Positions 15,946-25,287 are shown, numbered from the stretch's first letter. The stretch is 64,000 bases of DNA from an uncultured Bacteroides sp. (GCA_905203765.1 CAJKXC010000008.1:1-64000); one strand, 5' to 3'. Notes: a model not told the origin generated them from the sequence alone. Numbers and translations: made by a program.

Positions 15946-17947
15946 GATGCTCTTCTTCTTTCACTTCCTTTTCAGCTTCTTCGGCTCTCTTGGCTTCCGT
16001 CTCTTCTGCTTGCTTCAACTCGGCGGAGGTTTTATTGCTGATAATCTCTTCGGAACGGGAAGCCCAGGGACGTTTGCCGAAGATATGCTCTACGTCTTCG
16101 GCAAAGATTACTTCCTTGTCGATGAGCAGTTGCGCCAACTGGTTATGACCTTCCTGATGGGTGGAAAGTATCTGCTTGGCACGTGCATATTGTTCGTTCA
16201 CCATCTTCTTTACTTCTTCGTCAATCAGTTCCGCAGTCTTTTCGCTGTACGGACGGTTGAAGGAGTATTCATCATTATTATAGTAGCACAAATTAGGCAG
16301 TTGCTCGCTCATACCCAGATAGGCAATCATGCCGTATGCCTGCTTCGTCACGCGTTCCAGGTCGTTCATGGCGCCGGTGGATATTCTACCCAGGAACAAA
16401 TCTTCGGCAGCACGTCCGCCCAAAGTGGCACACATTTCATCCAGCATCTGCTCCTTAGTCGTAATCTGACGCTCTTCCGGCAGATACCAGGCAGCACCCA
16501 AAGCACGTCCGCGAGGTACGATGGTAACCTTGATCAGCGGATTGGCGTACTCCAGCAGCCACGAAATACTGGCATGGCCTGCTTCGTGTATGGCGATGGA
16601 ACGGCGTTCCGCCTCGGTGGTAATCTTGGTTTTCTTTTCCAGTCCGCCAACAATGCGGTCTACCGCATCGAGGAAGTCCTGCTTGCCTACGAACTTCTTG
16701 CCGTGGCGTGCTGCTATCAGGGCAGCTTCGTTGCAGACGTTGGCAATATCCGCACCCGAGAATCCCGGAGTCTGGCGTGCCAGCAGTTCTACATCTACCG
16801 TATCGTCTATCTTGATGGGGCGCAAGTGTACGCCGAATACTTCTTTTCGTTCGTTCAGGTCGGGCAGGTCTACGTGTATCTGACGGTCGAAACGTCCGGC
16901 ACGAAGCAAGGCCTTATCCAGTACGTCCACGCGGTTGGTGGCGGCAAGGATGATGACACCGCTGTTGGAGCCGAAACCGTCCATTTCGGTAAGCAGCTGG
17001 TTCAGGGTGTTCTCGCGTTCGTCGTTACCACCCATAGCGGCAGCTTTGGCACGCGCACGTCCCACGGCATCAATCTCGTCGATAAACACGATACAGGGGG
17101 CTTTCTCCTTAGCCTGGCGGAAGAGGTCGCGGACACGGGATGCACCCACACCGACAAACATCTCCACGAAATCGGAACCTGCCAAAGAGAAGAACGGTAC
17201 GTTCGCTTCTCCAGCTACAGCCTTTGCAAGCAAGGTTTTACCGGTTCCCGGAGGGCCTACGAGCAGGGCGCCCTTAGGTATTTTACCACCCAACTCCGTA
17301 TATTTCTGCGGTTCCCGGAGGAACTCTACAATTTCTTCCACTTCCTGTTTGGCTTCGGCAAGTCCGGCTACATCTTTGAAGGTAATCTTGATAGGAGAGC
17401 CTTTCTCGAACAGTTGGGCTTTCGATTTACCTACGCTGAAGATGCCGCCACCGCCGCCCACACCGCTACCGCCACTCATGCGGCGGGACATGTATATCCA
17501 GAAACCGATGAGGAATGCAAAGGGGAGTATCTGCCAGAGGATGGCGCCAAAATAATTCCGTTTCTTTTCGTAATTGATGGAACCATCGAAACGGGACTCG
17601 TCTCTTTCTTTCTGCAAGAAGTTACCCAGGCTCTCACGCGAGGGGGCTTCGGTGGTGATCAGAGGATTCTTGCCTACGCGGCTGGAGTCCTGACGGAAGA
17701 CATTTCCTACATACTGCGGTTTGATATAGGCTTCTACGGAGTTATCGTCGTAGCCGATAACCTTGTTTACGTAGCCGTCGCGCACGTATTGCTGGAATTC
17801 GTCGTAAGAGATGTTCTTGGTTGCCGTACCATTTTCGTTGGTAAGGTATAGGCCCAGTAGCATCATAGCTATGATCATGTACAACCAATTCAGGTTGAAC
17901 TTGGGCATATTTACTTTAGTGGGCTTTTTATTGGTGTTATTGTCCAT
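15935..17947 (-). CDS. ftsH: ATP-dependent zinc metalloprotease FtsH
   Basis: Membrane-bound AAA+ protease that degrades unassembled or damaged membrane proteins. It is 670 residues. One transmembrane segment lies near residues 15-35 (LYMIIAMMLLGLYL), a periplasmic part follows, and the second lies near 135-155. The AAA+ domain carries Walker A GPPGTGKT, Walker B IVFIDEIDAVG and the SRH. The zinc site HEAGH (IAIHEAGHASISWLLEY) is intact. The C-terminus is a charged Glu/Lys tail. It lies between rsfS and cdsA in the operon. Confidence 0.98.
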   Translation of the reverse strand: MDNNTNKKPTKVNMPKFNLNWLYMIIAMMLLGLYLTNENGTATKNISYDEFQQYVRDGYVNKVIGYDDNSVEAYIKPQYVGNVFRQDSSRVGKNPLITTEAPSRESLGNFLQKERDESRFDGSINYEKKRNYFGAILWQILPFAFLIGFWIYMSRRMSGGSGVGGGGGIFSVGKSKAQLFEKGSPIKITFKDVAGLAEAKQEVEEIVEFLREPQKYTELGGKIPKGALLVGPPGTGKTLLAKAVAGEANVPFFSLAGSDFVEMFVGVGASRVRDLFRQAKEKAPCIVFIDEIDAVGRARAKAAAMGGNDERENTLNQLLTEMDGFGSNSGVIILAATNRVDVLDKALLRAGRFDRQIHVDLPDLNERKEVFGVHLRPIKIDDTVDVELLARQTPGFSGADIANVCNEAALIAARHGKKFVGKQDFLDAVDRIVGGLEKKTKITTEAERRSIAIHEAGHASISWLLEYANPLIKVTIVPRGRALGAAWYLPEERQITTKEQMLDEMCATLGGRAAEDLFLGRISTGAMNDLERVTKQAYGMIAYLGMSEQLPNLCYYNNDEYSFNRPYSEKTAELIDEEVKKMVNEQYARAKQILSTHQEGHNQLAQLLIDKEVIFAEDVEHIFGKRPWASRSEEIISNKTSAELKQAEETEAKRAEEAEKEVKEEEHHEK

Positions 17948-17956
17948 ACGTCTAAT

Positions 17957-18316
17957 TTAATCGAGGTCGGGGATTTGAGTTAATTTGGCGTCTGCCCAAA
18001 GGTGCTCCAGGTTATAGAACTCCCTTGTTTCGGGAAGGAATACATGCACTAATACGTCCGAGTAGTCCATAGCTACCCATTCGGCATTGCGCAGGCCATC
18101 TATGGCAAAGGGCTTGGTATCAGCACCTTTGCGCGCGAAATCTCTCACGGAGTCAACAATGGCTGACACCTGGCTGGGAGAATTGCCTTGGCAAATGACG
18201 AAATAATTGCATATTGTATCATCAATTTTAGTAAGGTCTGCGATGACGATTTTCTTTCCTTTTTTATCTTGAATACCTTCTGTTATCTGTTGAATCAGTT
18301 TTTTCGTTTCGTTCAT
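17957..18316 (-). CDS. rsfS: Ribosomal silencing factor RsfS
   Basis: Binds ribosomal protein uL14 and blocks joining of the subunits when nutrients are scarce. At 119 residues it has family length, with the conserved IVIADLTKIDDTICNYFVIC and AEWVAMDYSDVLVHVF segments. It heads the rsfS-ftsH-cdsA run, with a 9-nt gap to ftsH. A -7 box TATATTTG (minus strand, 18344-18351) lies just upstream. Confidence 0.94.
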   Translation of the reverse strand: MNETKKLIQQITEGIQDKKGKKIVIADLTKIDDTICNYFVICQGNSPSQVSAIVDSVRDFARKGADTKPFAIDGLRNAEWVAMDYSDVLVHVFLPETREFYNLEHLWADAKLTQIPDLD

Positions 18317-18343
18317 TATATATTATTATATTAAAACAGTTGA

Positions 18344-18351
18344 CAAATATA
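18344..18351 (-). promoter_or_regulatory. -7 box upstream of rsfS-ftsH-cdsA
   Basis: The plus strand reads CAAATATA, that is TATATTTG on the coding strand. CAAA (18368-18371), giving TTTG at 16 nt, is a shorter than usual -33. Confidence 0.5.
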
Positions 18352-18472
18352 CGTTGATTTATCATATCAAACACGCAAAAGGGGAAAACTCTTTCAATTT
18401 TTGATTTTTTTTAGTTATATAATCCTTTGTCTTACGGTGTCTTATCAGATTTTTAGGAAAAAAATATCCTAT

Positions 18473-18506
18473 TTTGTTTTGGTTTATCGAAATCTTTGTA
18501 TCTTTG
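18473..18506 (+). promoter_or_regulatory. Promoter of tRNA-Gln
   Basis: -7 box TATCTTTG at 18499-18506; TTTG copies at 18473-18476 and 18478-18481 give spacers of 22 and 17 nt, flanking the usual 19-21. The tRNA begins 28 nt after the -7 box. Confidence 0.65.
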
Positions 18507-18534
18507 CAACCGCAAAACAGAAATGACCTGTAAT

Positions 18535-18605
18535 TGGGCTATGGTGTAATGGTAACACTACAGATTCTGGTCCTGTCATTCCTGGTTCGAATCCAGGTAG
18601 CCCAA
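18535..18605 (+). tRNA. tRNA-Gln (anticodon CTG)
   Basis: Acceptor arms TGGGCTA (18535-18541) and TAGCCCA (18598-18604) pair perfectly. The D arm is GTG...CAC, and the T arm has CCTGG/CCAGG around TTCGAAT. The anticodon loop TTCTGGT gives CTG, which reads CAG (Gln). The last pair of the anticodon stem (position 31-39) is an A-C mismatch. CCA is not encoded. A terminator follows. Confidence 0.93.
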
Positions 18606-18610
18606 CAATA

Positions 18611-18644
18611 AAGCCTTACTAAGACAACTTAGTAGGGCTTTTCC
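18611..18644 (+). terminator. Intrinsic terminator after tRNA-Gln
   Basis: AAGCCTTACTAAG (18611-18623) and CTTAGTAGGGCTT (18628-18640) form a 13-bp stem with one G-U pair and loop ACAA, followed by TTCCC. It separates the tRNA from the downstream gene. Confidence 0.8.
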
Positions 18645-18675
18645 CATTTAGCACATCATATCAAGTAAAAATACT

Positions 18676-19854
18676 ATGGCAAAAGAATTAGAATTGAAGT
18701 ACGGCTGTAACCCCAATCAGAAGCCGGCCCGCATCTTTATGCAGGAAGGGGAACTGCCCATTGAAGTCCTGAATGGACGTCCGGGATACATCAACTTTAT
18801 GGATGCGCTGAACGGATGGCAGTTGGTGAAAGAATTGAAAGAGGCTACCGGTATGCCGGCGGCAACTTCGTTCAAACATGTCAGCCCGGCGGGTGCGGCT
18901 ATCGGCCTGGAGCTGGACGATACGATGAAGAAGATTTATTTTGTTGACAACCTGCCGCTTTCTCCGCTTGCCAATGCGTATGTACGTGCCCGTGGCGCCG
19001 ACCGCATGTCGTCTTATGGCGATTTCATAGCTCTGAGCGATGCTTGCGATGAAGCTACCGCCCGTTTCATCAACCGGGAAGTGTCGGACGGTGTCATTGC
19101 TCCGGGATATACGGAAGAAGCACTCGAAATCTTGAAAAACAAGCGTAAGGGAACTTATAATGTGATTAAAATAAATCCGGACTACAAGCCTGCTCCGATT
19201 GAACACAAAGACGTGTTTGGAGTTACTTTTGAACAAGGCCGCAATGAAATAAAATTGAATGGCGATGAACTGTTTGCCAACATCCCGACTCAGAACAAGG
19301 AATTTCCCGAGGCAGCCAAACGTGATCTGATGATTGCACTCATCACTTTGAAGTATACGCAATCGAATTCGGTATGCTACGTGAAAGACGGCCAAGCCAT
19401 TGGTATCGGTGCCGGACAGCAAAGTCGCATACACTGTACCCGCCTGGCAGGTAATAAGGCCGATATCTGGTACTTGCGCCAACACCCGAAAGTGCTGAAC
19501 TTGCCCTGGGTAGAGAAAATCCGCCGTGCCGACCGTGACAATACAATCGACATCTATATCAGCGACGACCATGAAGATGTATTGGCCGAGGGTGCCTGGC
19601 AACAATTCTTCACTGAAAAGCCGGAAGTGCTGACCCGTGAAGAGAAACGTGCCTGGCTGGATACACTGAAAGGTGTGGCCTTAGGTTCGGATGCTTTCTT
19701 CCCGTTCGGTGATAATATAGAACGGGCTCATAAGGGTGGGGTGGAGTATATTGCCCAGGCAGGCGGCTCCGTACGTGATGACCATGTCATTGAAACCTGT
19801 GACAAGTACGGCATTGCCATGACCTTTACGGGTATTCGTCTGTTCCATCATTAA
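18676..19854 (+). CDS. Stand-alone AICAR transformylase (PurH C-terminal-like)
   Basis: Predicted to transfer a formyl group from 10-formyl-THF to AICAR in purine synthesis. It is 392 residues, which equals only the AICARFT half of bifunctional PurH; the N-terminal IMP cyclohydrolase (MGS-like) domain is absent. Recognisable parts are LKYGCNPNQKPARIF at the start, ATSFKHVSPAGAAIGL, ALITLKYTQSNSVCYVKDGQ with GIGAGQQSR, and the C-terminal SDAFFPFGDNIE and QAGGSVRD segments. The K-H pair in SFKHVSPAG matches the catalytic site. Bacteroidetes often carry this short paralogue. A strong convergent terminator follows. Confidence 0.9.
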   Translation: MAKELELKYGCNPNQKPARIFMQEGELPIEVLNGRPGYINFMDALNGWQLVKELKEATGMPAATSFKHVSPAGAAIGLELDDTMKKIYFVDNLPLSPLANAYVRARGADRMSSYGDFIALSDACDEATARFINREVSDGVIAPGYTEEALEILKNKRKGTYNVIKINPDYKPAPIEHKDVFGVTFEQGRNEIKLNGDELFANIPTQNKEFPEAAKRDLMIALITLKYTQSNSVCYVKDGQAIGIGAGQQSRIHCTRLAGNKADIWYLRQHPKVLNLPWVEKIRRADRDNTIDIYISDDHEDVLAEGAWQQFFTEKPEVLTREEKRAWLDTLKGVALGSDAFFPFGDNIERAHKGGVEYIAQAGGSVRDDHVIETCDKYGIAMTFTGIRLFHH

Positions 19855-19870
19855 TCTCTCCCTTATAAAA

Positions 19871-19913
19871 AATGCGTCTCTATAAACTGCATTGCAGTTT
19901 ATAGAGACGCATT
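19871..19913. terminator. Bidirectional terminator between converging genes
   Basis: Left arm 19871-19891 begins AATGCGTCTC and right arm 19893-19913 ends GAGACGCATT; the two 21-nt arms are perfectly complementary with almost no formal loop. A and T flanks serve both directions. Confidence 0.85.
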
Positions 19914-19935
19914 CCATTTTACTAAGTCTTCCTTG

Positions 19936-21789
19936 CTATCCTTCGTGTTTGATGTTATCGTCAATCACTTTGATTTTTTCTTTCACAAGTTCGATATCTG
20001 CTTTCAACTTTTCGACCTTACGGTTAATTTCCGTCAGCAGGCTGTTGCCCTTCTTGGAAGAAGCGGTCAGGAAACCGAGGTTGTTTTCGTAGGTTTGCAG
20101 TTCACTCTTCATATTCTCGAAAGCGTGCATCAGCTTCTCGCGTTCGCGGTAGAGAGCCTGCGGGCTGCCTTCCTGGATAGAACTGATAGATGACTTGAAG
20201 TTGCTCAACTTCTTATTCGATGCATTGATGTTGAAGTGCTCGAACAACTTGTCTATCTGTCCGTGGTATTGCTTGTATATCTTGTCTTTTTCTTTGAACG
20301 GTACGTGTCCGATGCTGTTCCATTCTTTCATCAAGTCGCGCACCTGTTGGGTAGCTTCCTCGCTATCTGCATCTTCGCCTATGGCGTTCAGCTTTTCAAT
20401 GATGGCTTTCTTCTTTTCCAGATTCTCCTGTTCTACGCTGCGTTGTGAAGAAGTGGCTTTGTTCTTCTGTTCGAAGAAATAGTCACAGGCAGAGATGAAG
20501 CGTTTCCAGATGGCATCCGAGTACTTCTTGGCTACCGGGCCTACTGTTTTCCATTCCTTCTGCAATTTCACCAGTTCGTCGGCAGTCGCTTTCCAGTCGG
20601 TACTGTCTTTCAAAGCTTCGGCCTTTTCGCAAAGGGCGCGTTTCTTTTCCAGATTCTCGTTCATGCCTTCCTTCAGTGTCTTGAAGAACTCTCCTTTCTT
20701 GCGGAAGAACTCGTCGCAAGCCTTGCGGAAGCGCTCGAATATCTTCACGTTCATCTTTTGCGGAGCAAAGCCGATGGTTTTCCATTTGTTTTGCAGGGCA
20801 ATGATCTCTTGCGTCTTGTTTTCCCAAGAGGTAAAGTTAGTCAGTTCGCTGTAGTCTATGGCTTCGATGATCTCACAAATCACCGTCTTTTGGTCCAGAT
20901 TGTTCTGCTCAACTTCTTTCAAGGATTCGAAGTGCTGCTGATGGCGGCGGTTCACGGTAGTAGAGGCTGCTTTGAAACGTGCCCATACTTCGTCGCGAAG
21001 CTCTTTGGCTACGGGGCCCGTATCGCGGAATTCCTGATGCAGCTTCTGCAATTGGTGGAAAGCCGATACTACATCGGGTTCGTCTGCCAACTTTTCGGCA
21101 GCTTCACAGAGATGGTTCTTTATTTCCAGATTCTTTTTGAAGTCGTATTCGCGGAATTCATTATTCAACTTCAGCAAGTCGTAGAACTTCTCGACGTATA
21201 GCTGGTAGTTCTTCCAAAGTTCGTTTACTTTGGCTTGCGGCACCAGTTTCACTTCGTTCCATTGCTGTTGCAGCTTCTTGAATTCTGTATAGCTCTTATT
21301 GGCGTCCTCGGGAGATTCCACCAGTTCTTTCAGTTCTTCGATAATAGAAAGCTTGATTTGCAGATTCATTTCCTTCTGCTTCTCCACTTCGGCAGTCAGT
21401 GCGTTTCTTTTTTCTCGGATGACGGTCATGATCTCCTTGAACTCCTCTTCCACACTGTCGGTTTGTAGAACGAAGTCCTCTGCAGCACCCCCGTTTTCGA
21501 TAAACAGTTTCTTGGCCGCTTCTTGTTCAGCATTATGTATCTTGTAGAAAGCTTGCTTCAGACTGTCTATTTCCGGTTTGGCGATGTTCTCCACATCTGC
21601 GGCAACCTCTTTCAGTTTGGCAAGGATTTCCTCTTTTGTGAGCTTCTGAACAGGCTCTGCCGGCTTTTCTGAGGTAACTTCTTCAGTAGGAGTTTCTGTT
21701 TTTGCCGGTTCAGAAACCTCTGCTGCTTTCTTTTCTTCTTCTAATTCCACCGGCTTTTCGGGGAGATTAGTGTCATGAGTGTCCGTCAT
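19936..21789 (-). CDS. DUF349 domain-containing protein
   Basis: A 617-residue, strongly charged, helical protein made of repeated DUF349 units of about 70 residues. Each has a W-x-x-x-G-x-V/F pattern, seen as LQQQWNEVKLVPQ, LQNKWKTIGFAPQ, LQKEWKTVGPVAKK and LMKEWNSIGHVPFK. The N-terminal 90 residues are Glu/Pro/Thr-rich and probably disordered. The C-terminus is a coiled coil (about 545-610). No enzyme motif is visible and the function is unknown. It stands alone, without a same-strand partner closer than mgtE 117 nt upstream. Confidence 0.88.
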   Translation of the reverse strand: MTDTHDTNLPEKPVELEEEKKAAEVSEPAKTETPTEEVTSEKPAEPVQKLTKEEILAKLKEVAADVENIAKPEIDSLKQAFYKIHNAEQEAAKKLFIENGGAAEDFVLQTDSVEEEFKEIMTVIREKRNALTAEVEKQKEMNLQIKLSIIEELKELVESPEDANKSYTEFKKLQQQWNEVKLVPQAKVNELWKNYQLYVEKFYDLLKLNNEFREYDFKKNLEIKNHLCEAAEKLADEPDVVSAFHQLQKLHQEFRDTGPVAKELRDEVWARFKAASTTVNRRHQQHFESLKEVEQNNLDQKTVICEIIEAIDYSELTNFTSWENKTQEIIALQNKWKTIGFAPQKMNVKIFERFRKACDEFFRKKGEFFKTLKEGMNENLEKKRALCEKAEALKDSTDWKATADELVKLQKEWKTVGPVAKKYSDAIWKRFISACDYFFEQKNKATSSQRSVEQENLEKKKAIIEKLNAIGEDADSEEATQQVRDLMKEWNSIGHVPFKEKDKIYKQYHGQIDKLFEHFNINASNKKLSNFKSSISSIQEGSPQALYREREKLMHAFENMKSELQTYENNLGFLTASSKKGNSLLTEINRKVEKLKADIELVKEKIKVIDDNIKHEG

Positions 21790-21906
21790 TGTATTTACTT
21801 TTTAGAAACGGGGTTCTCCCGTTCGGATTACATTAGGTTACAAATTAATGAAATAAAATGATTACTTCATACAATTTTACTTGATTTTTTTTCAATCTCC
21901 TCGTTT

Positions 21907-23253
21907 TTACGACAGCAGTACGGTGATACCCATATAGAGCATCATGCCTATGATGTCGTTGGTAATGGCAATGAAAGGGCCGGTGGCAATGGCGGGGTCA
22001 ACCTTCAGCTTTTCGAGTGTCATGGGCACCAGCGTTCCGAAGATGGAAGCGAACATGACGACTGCAAAGAGGCTGATGGATACGGAGTATGTGACAGTAG
22101 CCGTACCGCCGAACCGGATAAAATTATAGATATATACCAGCAAGGAGATGATGGTTGCATTGATGATTGCAACCACTGCTTCCTTGGCAACCTGTTTGAA
22201 AGTGTCTTTGGCATCCAGCGAACTGTTGGCGAGGCCTTGTACTACGATGGCCGAAGACTGGGTTCCCACGTTTCCGCCCGTACCGCCGATCAGCGGGATG
22301 TAGAGTGCCATTTCGGGGTGGGCGGCAAAGGTGGCGTCAAAATTGCCCAATATCATGGAGTTGCCGATACCGCCTATCATGCCGATGAGCAGCCACGGAA
22401 GGCGTGCCGAGGTCTGGCGCATCACATTATCGTCCGTTTCTACGTCCTGGGACAAACCGGATGCTAATTGGTAGTCGCGTTCGGACTGCTCGCGTACCTC
22501 GTCCATTACGTCGTCCACGGTAATCTGACCGACCAGACGTCCGATGCTGTCGACTACGGGTACTGCTACCAAGTCGTACTTTTCGGTGATCTGTGCTACT
22601 TCGTCGATAGGGGTGTCTACATGGACGGAGATAGGGTCTTTTCTCATCACATGCTTCACCTTGGAGACGGAAGGAGAGGTTATCATTTTCTTTAGCGGGA
22701 AGACGCCTTGCAGGCGTTCTTCGTCGTCAACGACGTATACATAATAAATTTCATCCAGTTTCTCGGCTTGCAGGCGCATTTCTTTCAGACACTCCGGCAT
22801 ACTCCAGTTTTCGTTGACGGTTACCATTTCCGTACCCATCAGACCACCGGCGGTGTCTTCGTCATATTTCAGCAAATCTACGATATCGCCCGCCTGCTCA
22901 ATGTCTTCGATGTGCGAGAGGATTTCTTCCTGCTTGTCTTCGTCGAGTTCACGCATCAGGTCTACGGCGTCGTCCGTATCCATATAATCCACGAAGCGCT
23001 TGGCGATGGTTTCGGAAGGAAGGATTTCCAAGAACTCCTTCCGGACGTCTTCGTCCATTTCAACCAATACGTCTGCTGCTGTTTCGTTGTCGAGAAGACG
23101 GTATACGAAACGGGCTTCTTCCGCGTCGAGATCATTGCATAGTTCTGCAATATCCGCCGGATGAAGGTCGGTCAAAAGCGACTTGACGTTTTCAGCATCT
23201 TTCTGCTCGATAAGGCTTTTGACGTTGTTTATGTATTCTTGGTCTATTTCCAT
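21907..23253 (-). CDS. mgtE: Magnesium transporter MgtE
   Basis: A Mg2+ channel/transporter of the inner membrane. It is 448 residues. The cytoplasmic N domain (about 1-130) is helical with many Asp/Glu. Two CBS domains follow (about 135-255, including VMRKDPISVHVDTPIDEVAQ). Five membrane helices end the chain, containing the conserved GGTGGNVGTQSS pore segment and IATGPFIAITNDIIG. Its start is 11 nt after the rsmA stop, so it is likely translated from the same transcript. Acidic N-domain and CBS residues are the known Mg2+ sensor of the family. Confidence 0.96.
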   Translation of the reverse strand: MEIDQEYINNVKSLIEQKDAENVKSLLTDLHPADIAELCNDLDAEEARFVYRLLDNETAADVLVEMDEDVRKEFLEILPSETIAKRFVDYMDTDDAVDLMRELDEDKQEEILSHIEDIEQAGDIVDLLKYDEDTAGGLMGTEMVTVNENWSMPECLKEMRLQAEKLDEIYYVYVVDDEERLQGVFPLKKMITSPSVSKVKHVMRKDPISVHVDTPIDEVAQITEKYDLVAVPVVDSIGRLVGQITVDDVMDEVREQSERDYQLASGLSQDVETDDNVMRQTSARLPWLLIGMIGGIGNSMILGNFDATFAAHPEMALYIPLIGGTGGNVGTQSSAIVVQGLANSSLDAKDTFKQVAKEAVVAIINATIISLLVYIYNFIRFGGTATVTYSVSISLFAVVMFASIFGTLVPMTLEKLKVDPAIATGPFIAITNDIIGMMLYMGITVLLS

Positions 23254-23264
23254 AGGACTTGGTA

Positions 23265-24071
23265 TCAGTTTCTTTGTCTTTCACTAATTTCCTTCAACGC
23301 CTTCTCCACTTCATTCGTCAGGCTTATGAACTCCTGTACCGAAAGCTGTTCCGGACGTTTGTTGAATAAAGTATCTTCCGTCAGCGGGCAATCCTTGCCG
23401 AGTATCGGCTTTATGGAGTTGCGCAGTGTCTTGCGGCGTTGGTTGAAGGTGGTTTTCACTACCTGCTTGAACAGTTTTTCGTCACATCCCAACTCCTGCG
23501 TGTCGTTACGCGTCATACGGATGACTGCGCTCTTCACTTTGGGCGGTGGATTGAATACGTGTTCATGCACTGTGAACAGATACTCCACTTTGTACCATGC
23601 CTGTATCAACACACTCAGTATGCCATATGTTTTGCTGCCCGGTCCGGCGGCGATGCGTTCGGCCACTTCCTTCTGTATCATGCCTGTACAGCAAGGTATC
23701 AGGTTCTTGTTATCCAGCATCTTGAAGAAAATCTGACTGGATATGTTATAAGGATAGTTTCCCGTCAGCACAAAAGGCCGGCCGTCGAACAGCCGTTGCA
23801 GGTTCATTTTGAGGAAGTCGTCCTCAATGATGCAGTCTTCCAGTTGCGGATAGGATTCACGCAAATAGGCTACTGACTCGTAATCCACCTCTACCACCTT
23901 GACTATACGCTCTTTGGGCAGGAGAAACTGGGTCAATACGCCCATGCCCGGACCTACTTCCAGAATCGGCAGTCCGGGACAAGCGTCCACCGTGTCGGCA
24001 ATGTCCTGTGCCACTTTCAGGTCCTTCAGGAAATGTTGGCCGAGAAACTTTTTGGGTTTAACTAATCTCAT
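23265..24071 (-). CDS. rsmA: 16S rRNA (adenine1518/1519-N6)-dimethyltransferase
   Basis: Dimethylates two adjacent adenines near the 3' end of 16S rRNA late in small-subunit assembly. It is 268 residues (the family is also called KsgA). The N-terminal PKKFLGQHFLKD, SAM-binding LEVGPGMGVLTQ and catalytic GNYPYNISSQIFFKML motifs are intact, and the C-terminal domain is present. It is followed by mgtE after 11 nt. Its promoter region is shared with the divergent flippase-like gene. Confidence 0.97.
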   Translation of the reverse strand: MRLVKPKKFLGQHFLKDLKVAQDIADTVDACPGLPILEVGPGMGVLTQFLLPKERIVKVVEVDYESVAYLRESYPQLEDCIIEDDFLKMNLQRLFDGRPFVLTGNYPYNISSQIFFKMLDNKNLIPCCTGMIQKEVAERIAAGPGSKTYGILSVLIQAWYKVEYLFTVHEHVFNPPPKVKSAVIRMTRNDTQELGCDEKLFKQVVKTTFNQRRKTLRNSIKPILGKDCPLTEDTLFNKRPEQLSVQEFISLTNEVEKALKEISERQRN

Positions 24072-24091
24072 GTATCAACTAAATCGTTACT

Positions 24092-24183
24092 TTTGCTCCG
24101 CAAATACAAACTACGCTCCGGCATTAAAAATAAACAAGCTTATTTGGTACGCCTCTCGGTTTACGCTATATTTGCGGAGCAAA
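24092..24183. promoter_or_regulatory. Divergent promoter region framed by a 15-bp inverted repeat
   Basis: Arms TTTGCTCCGCAAATA (24092-24106) and TATTTGCGGAGCAAA (24169-24183) are perfect reverse complements. For the plus strand, TTTG (24143-24146) and TATATTTG (24167-24174) are separated by exactly 20 nt, an ideal Bacteroides promoter for the flippase-like gene at 24219. The mirrored arm places a similar -7-like sequence upstream of rsmA. Confidence 0.8.
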
Positions 24184-24218
24184 GGTAATCCATAATTTTG
24201 AAGAATGACGAATTCAAG

Positions 24219-25208
24219 ATGAATAAACTATTAAAAAAGACATTGAAAGTTGTCTTACCTATCCTGTTGGGCGGCTTTATCCTCTATTGGGTGTATCGCG
24301 ATTTTGACTTTGCAAAGGCCGAATATGTCCTGCTGCATGGCACAAATTGGGGATGGATGCTGCTGTCGTTGTTTTTCGGAGTCATGAGCCATGTGTTTCG
24401 CGGATGGCGTTGGAAGCAGACATTGGAGCCGATGGGCGCCCGTCCCCGGACGAGCGACTGTGTAGATGCCATCTTCGTTTCCTATGCCACCAACCTGATA
24501 TTGCCCCGTGTGGGGGAAGTTTCCCGTTGCGGAGTGCTTGCCAAGTACGACAATGTGTCTTTTGCCAAATCTCTGGGTACAGTGGTTACCGAGCGGCTGG
24601 TCGATACCCTCTGCATTCTCTTGATTACCGGAATCACCTTCTTGGTACAAATGCCCGTTTTCATGCAGTTTTTTGCCGAGACGGGAACCAAGATACCGTC
24701 GTTGGTGCATCTGGTGACGTCTCCCTGGTTCTATGTCGTCCTTTTCTCCATTATTGGGGTGTGCGTCCTTTTGTATTACCTGCTGCGCATGCTTTCTTTC
24801 TTTGAACGGGTGAAAGGAATTGTGCTGAATGTATGGGAAGGCGTGATGTCACTCCGAAAGGTGAAGAATGTCCCGCTATTTATTCTTTATACTTTACTTA
24901 TTTGGGCATGCTATTTCTATCATTTCTATATCACCTTCTTTTGTTTCCAGTTTACCGACCATCTTAGCTTTCTTGCCGCATTGGTAATGTTTGTCGGCGG
25001 AACGTTTGCCGTCATCGTACCCACGCCCAACGGGGCAGGCCCCTGGCACTTTGCCGTCATCACTATGATGATGCTCTACGGGGTGAATGCTACGGATGCC
25101 GGTATCTTTGCGCTGATAGTGCATGGCATACAGACACTGCTGGTCATTGTACTCGGTATCTGGGGCTCGTTACACCTCTCGCTTGTAAACCGCAAGAAGA
25201 TAAACTGA
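24219..25208 (+). CDS. Flippase-like membrane protein (lysylphosphatidylglycerol synthase TM family)
   Basis: A 329-residue integral membrane protein with about eight hydrophobic segments, of the UPF0104/LPG synthase transmembrane domain family. Family marks include RGWRWKQTLEPMG, LPRVGEVSRCGVLAKYDN, GTVVTERLVDTLCIL and VPTPNGAGPWHFAVITMM. It lacks the soluble aminoacyltransferase domain of MprF, so it may move a lipid or glycolipid across the membrane; the substrate is unknown. The ATG at 24219 is preferred to an upstream TTG at 24198. Confidence 0.85.
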   Translation: MNKLLKKTLKVVLPILLGGFILYWVYRDFDFAKAEYVLLHGTNWGWMLLSLFFGVMSHVFRGWRWKQTLEPMGARPRTSDCVDAIFVSYATNLILPRVGEVSRCGVLAKYDNVSFAKSLGTVVTERLVDTLCILLITGITFLVQMPVFMQFFAETGTKIPSLVHLVTSPWFYVVLFSIIGVCVLLYYLLRMLSFFERVKGIVLNVWEGVMSLRKVKNVPLFILYTLLIWACYFYHFYITFFCFQFTDHLSFLAALVMFVGGTFAVIVPTPNGAGPWHFAVITMMMLYGVNATDAGIFALIVHGIQTLLVIVLGIWGSLHLSLVNRKKIN

Positions 25209-25279
25209 AATATCCCTGTTTGAGATTGCTTTTTCGCATGAAAAAACATTGTTTATTACGAGTTATGGGAATAAACTGT

Positions 25280-25287
25280 TATATTTG
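25280..25287 (+). promoter_or_regulatory. -7 box of pepD
   Basis: TATATTTG matches TAnnTTTG, 22 nt before the pepD ATG. The -33 element is not clear. Confidence 0.5.

Noticed and set aside
15929..17851. A 640-codon open frame opposite ftsH.
   Set aside because: Antisense shadow created by codon bias of ftsH.
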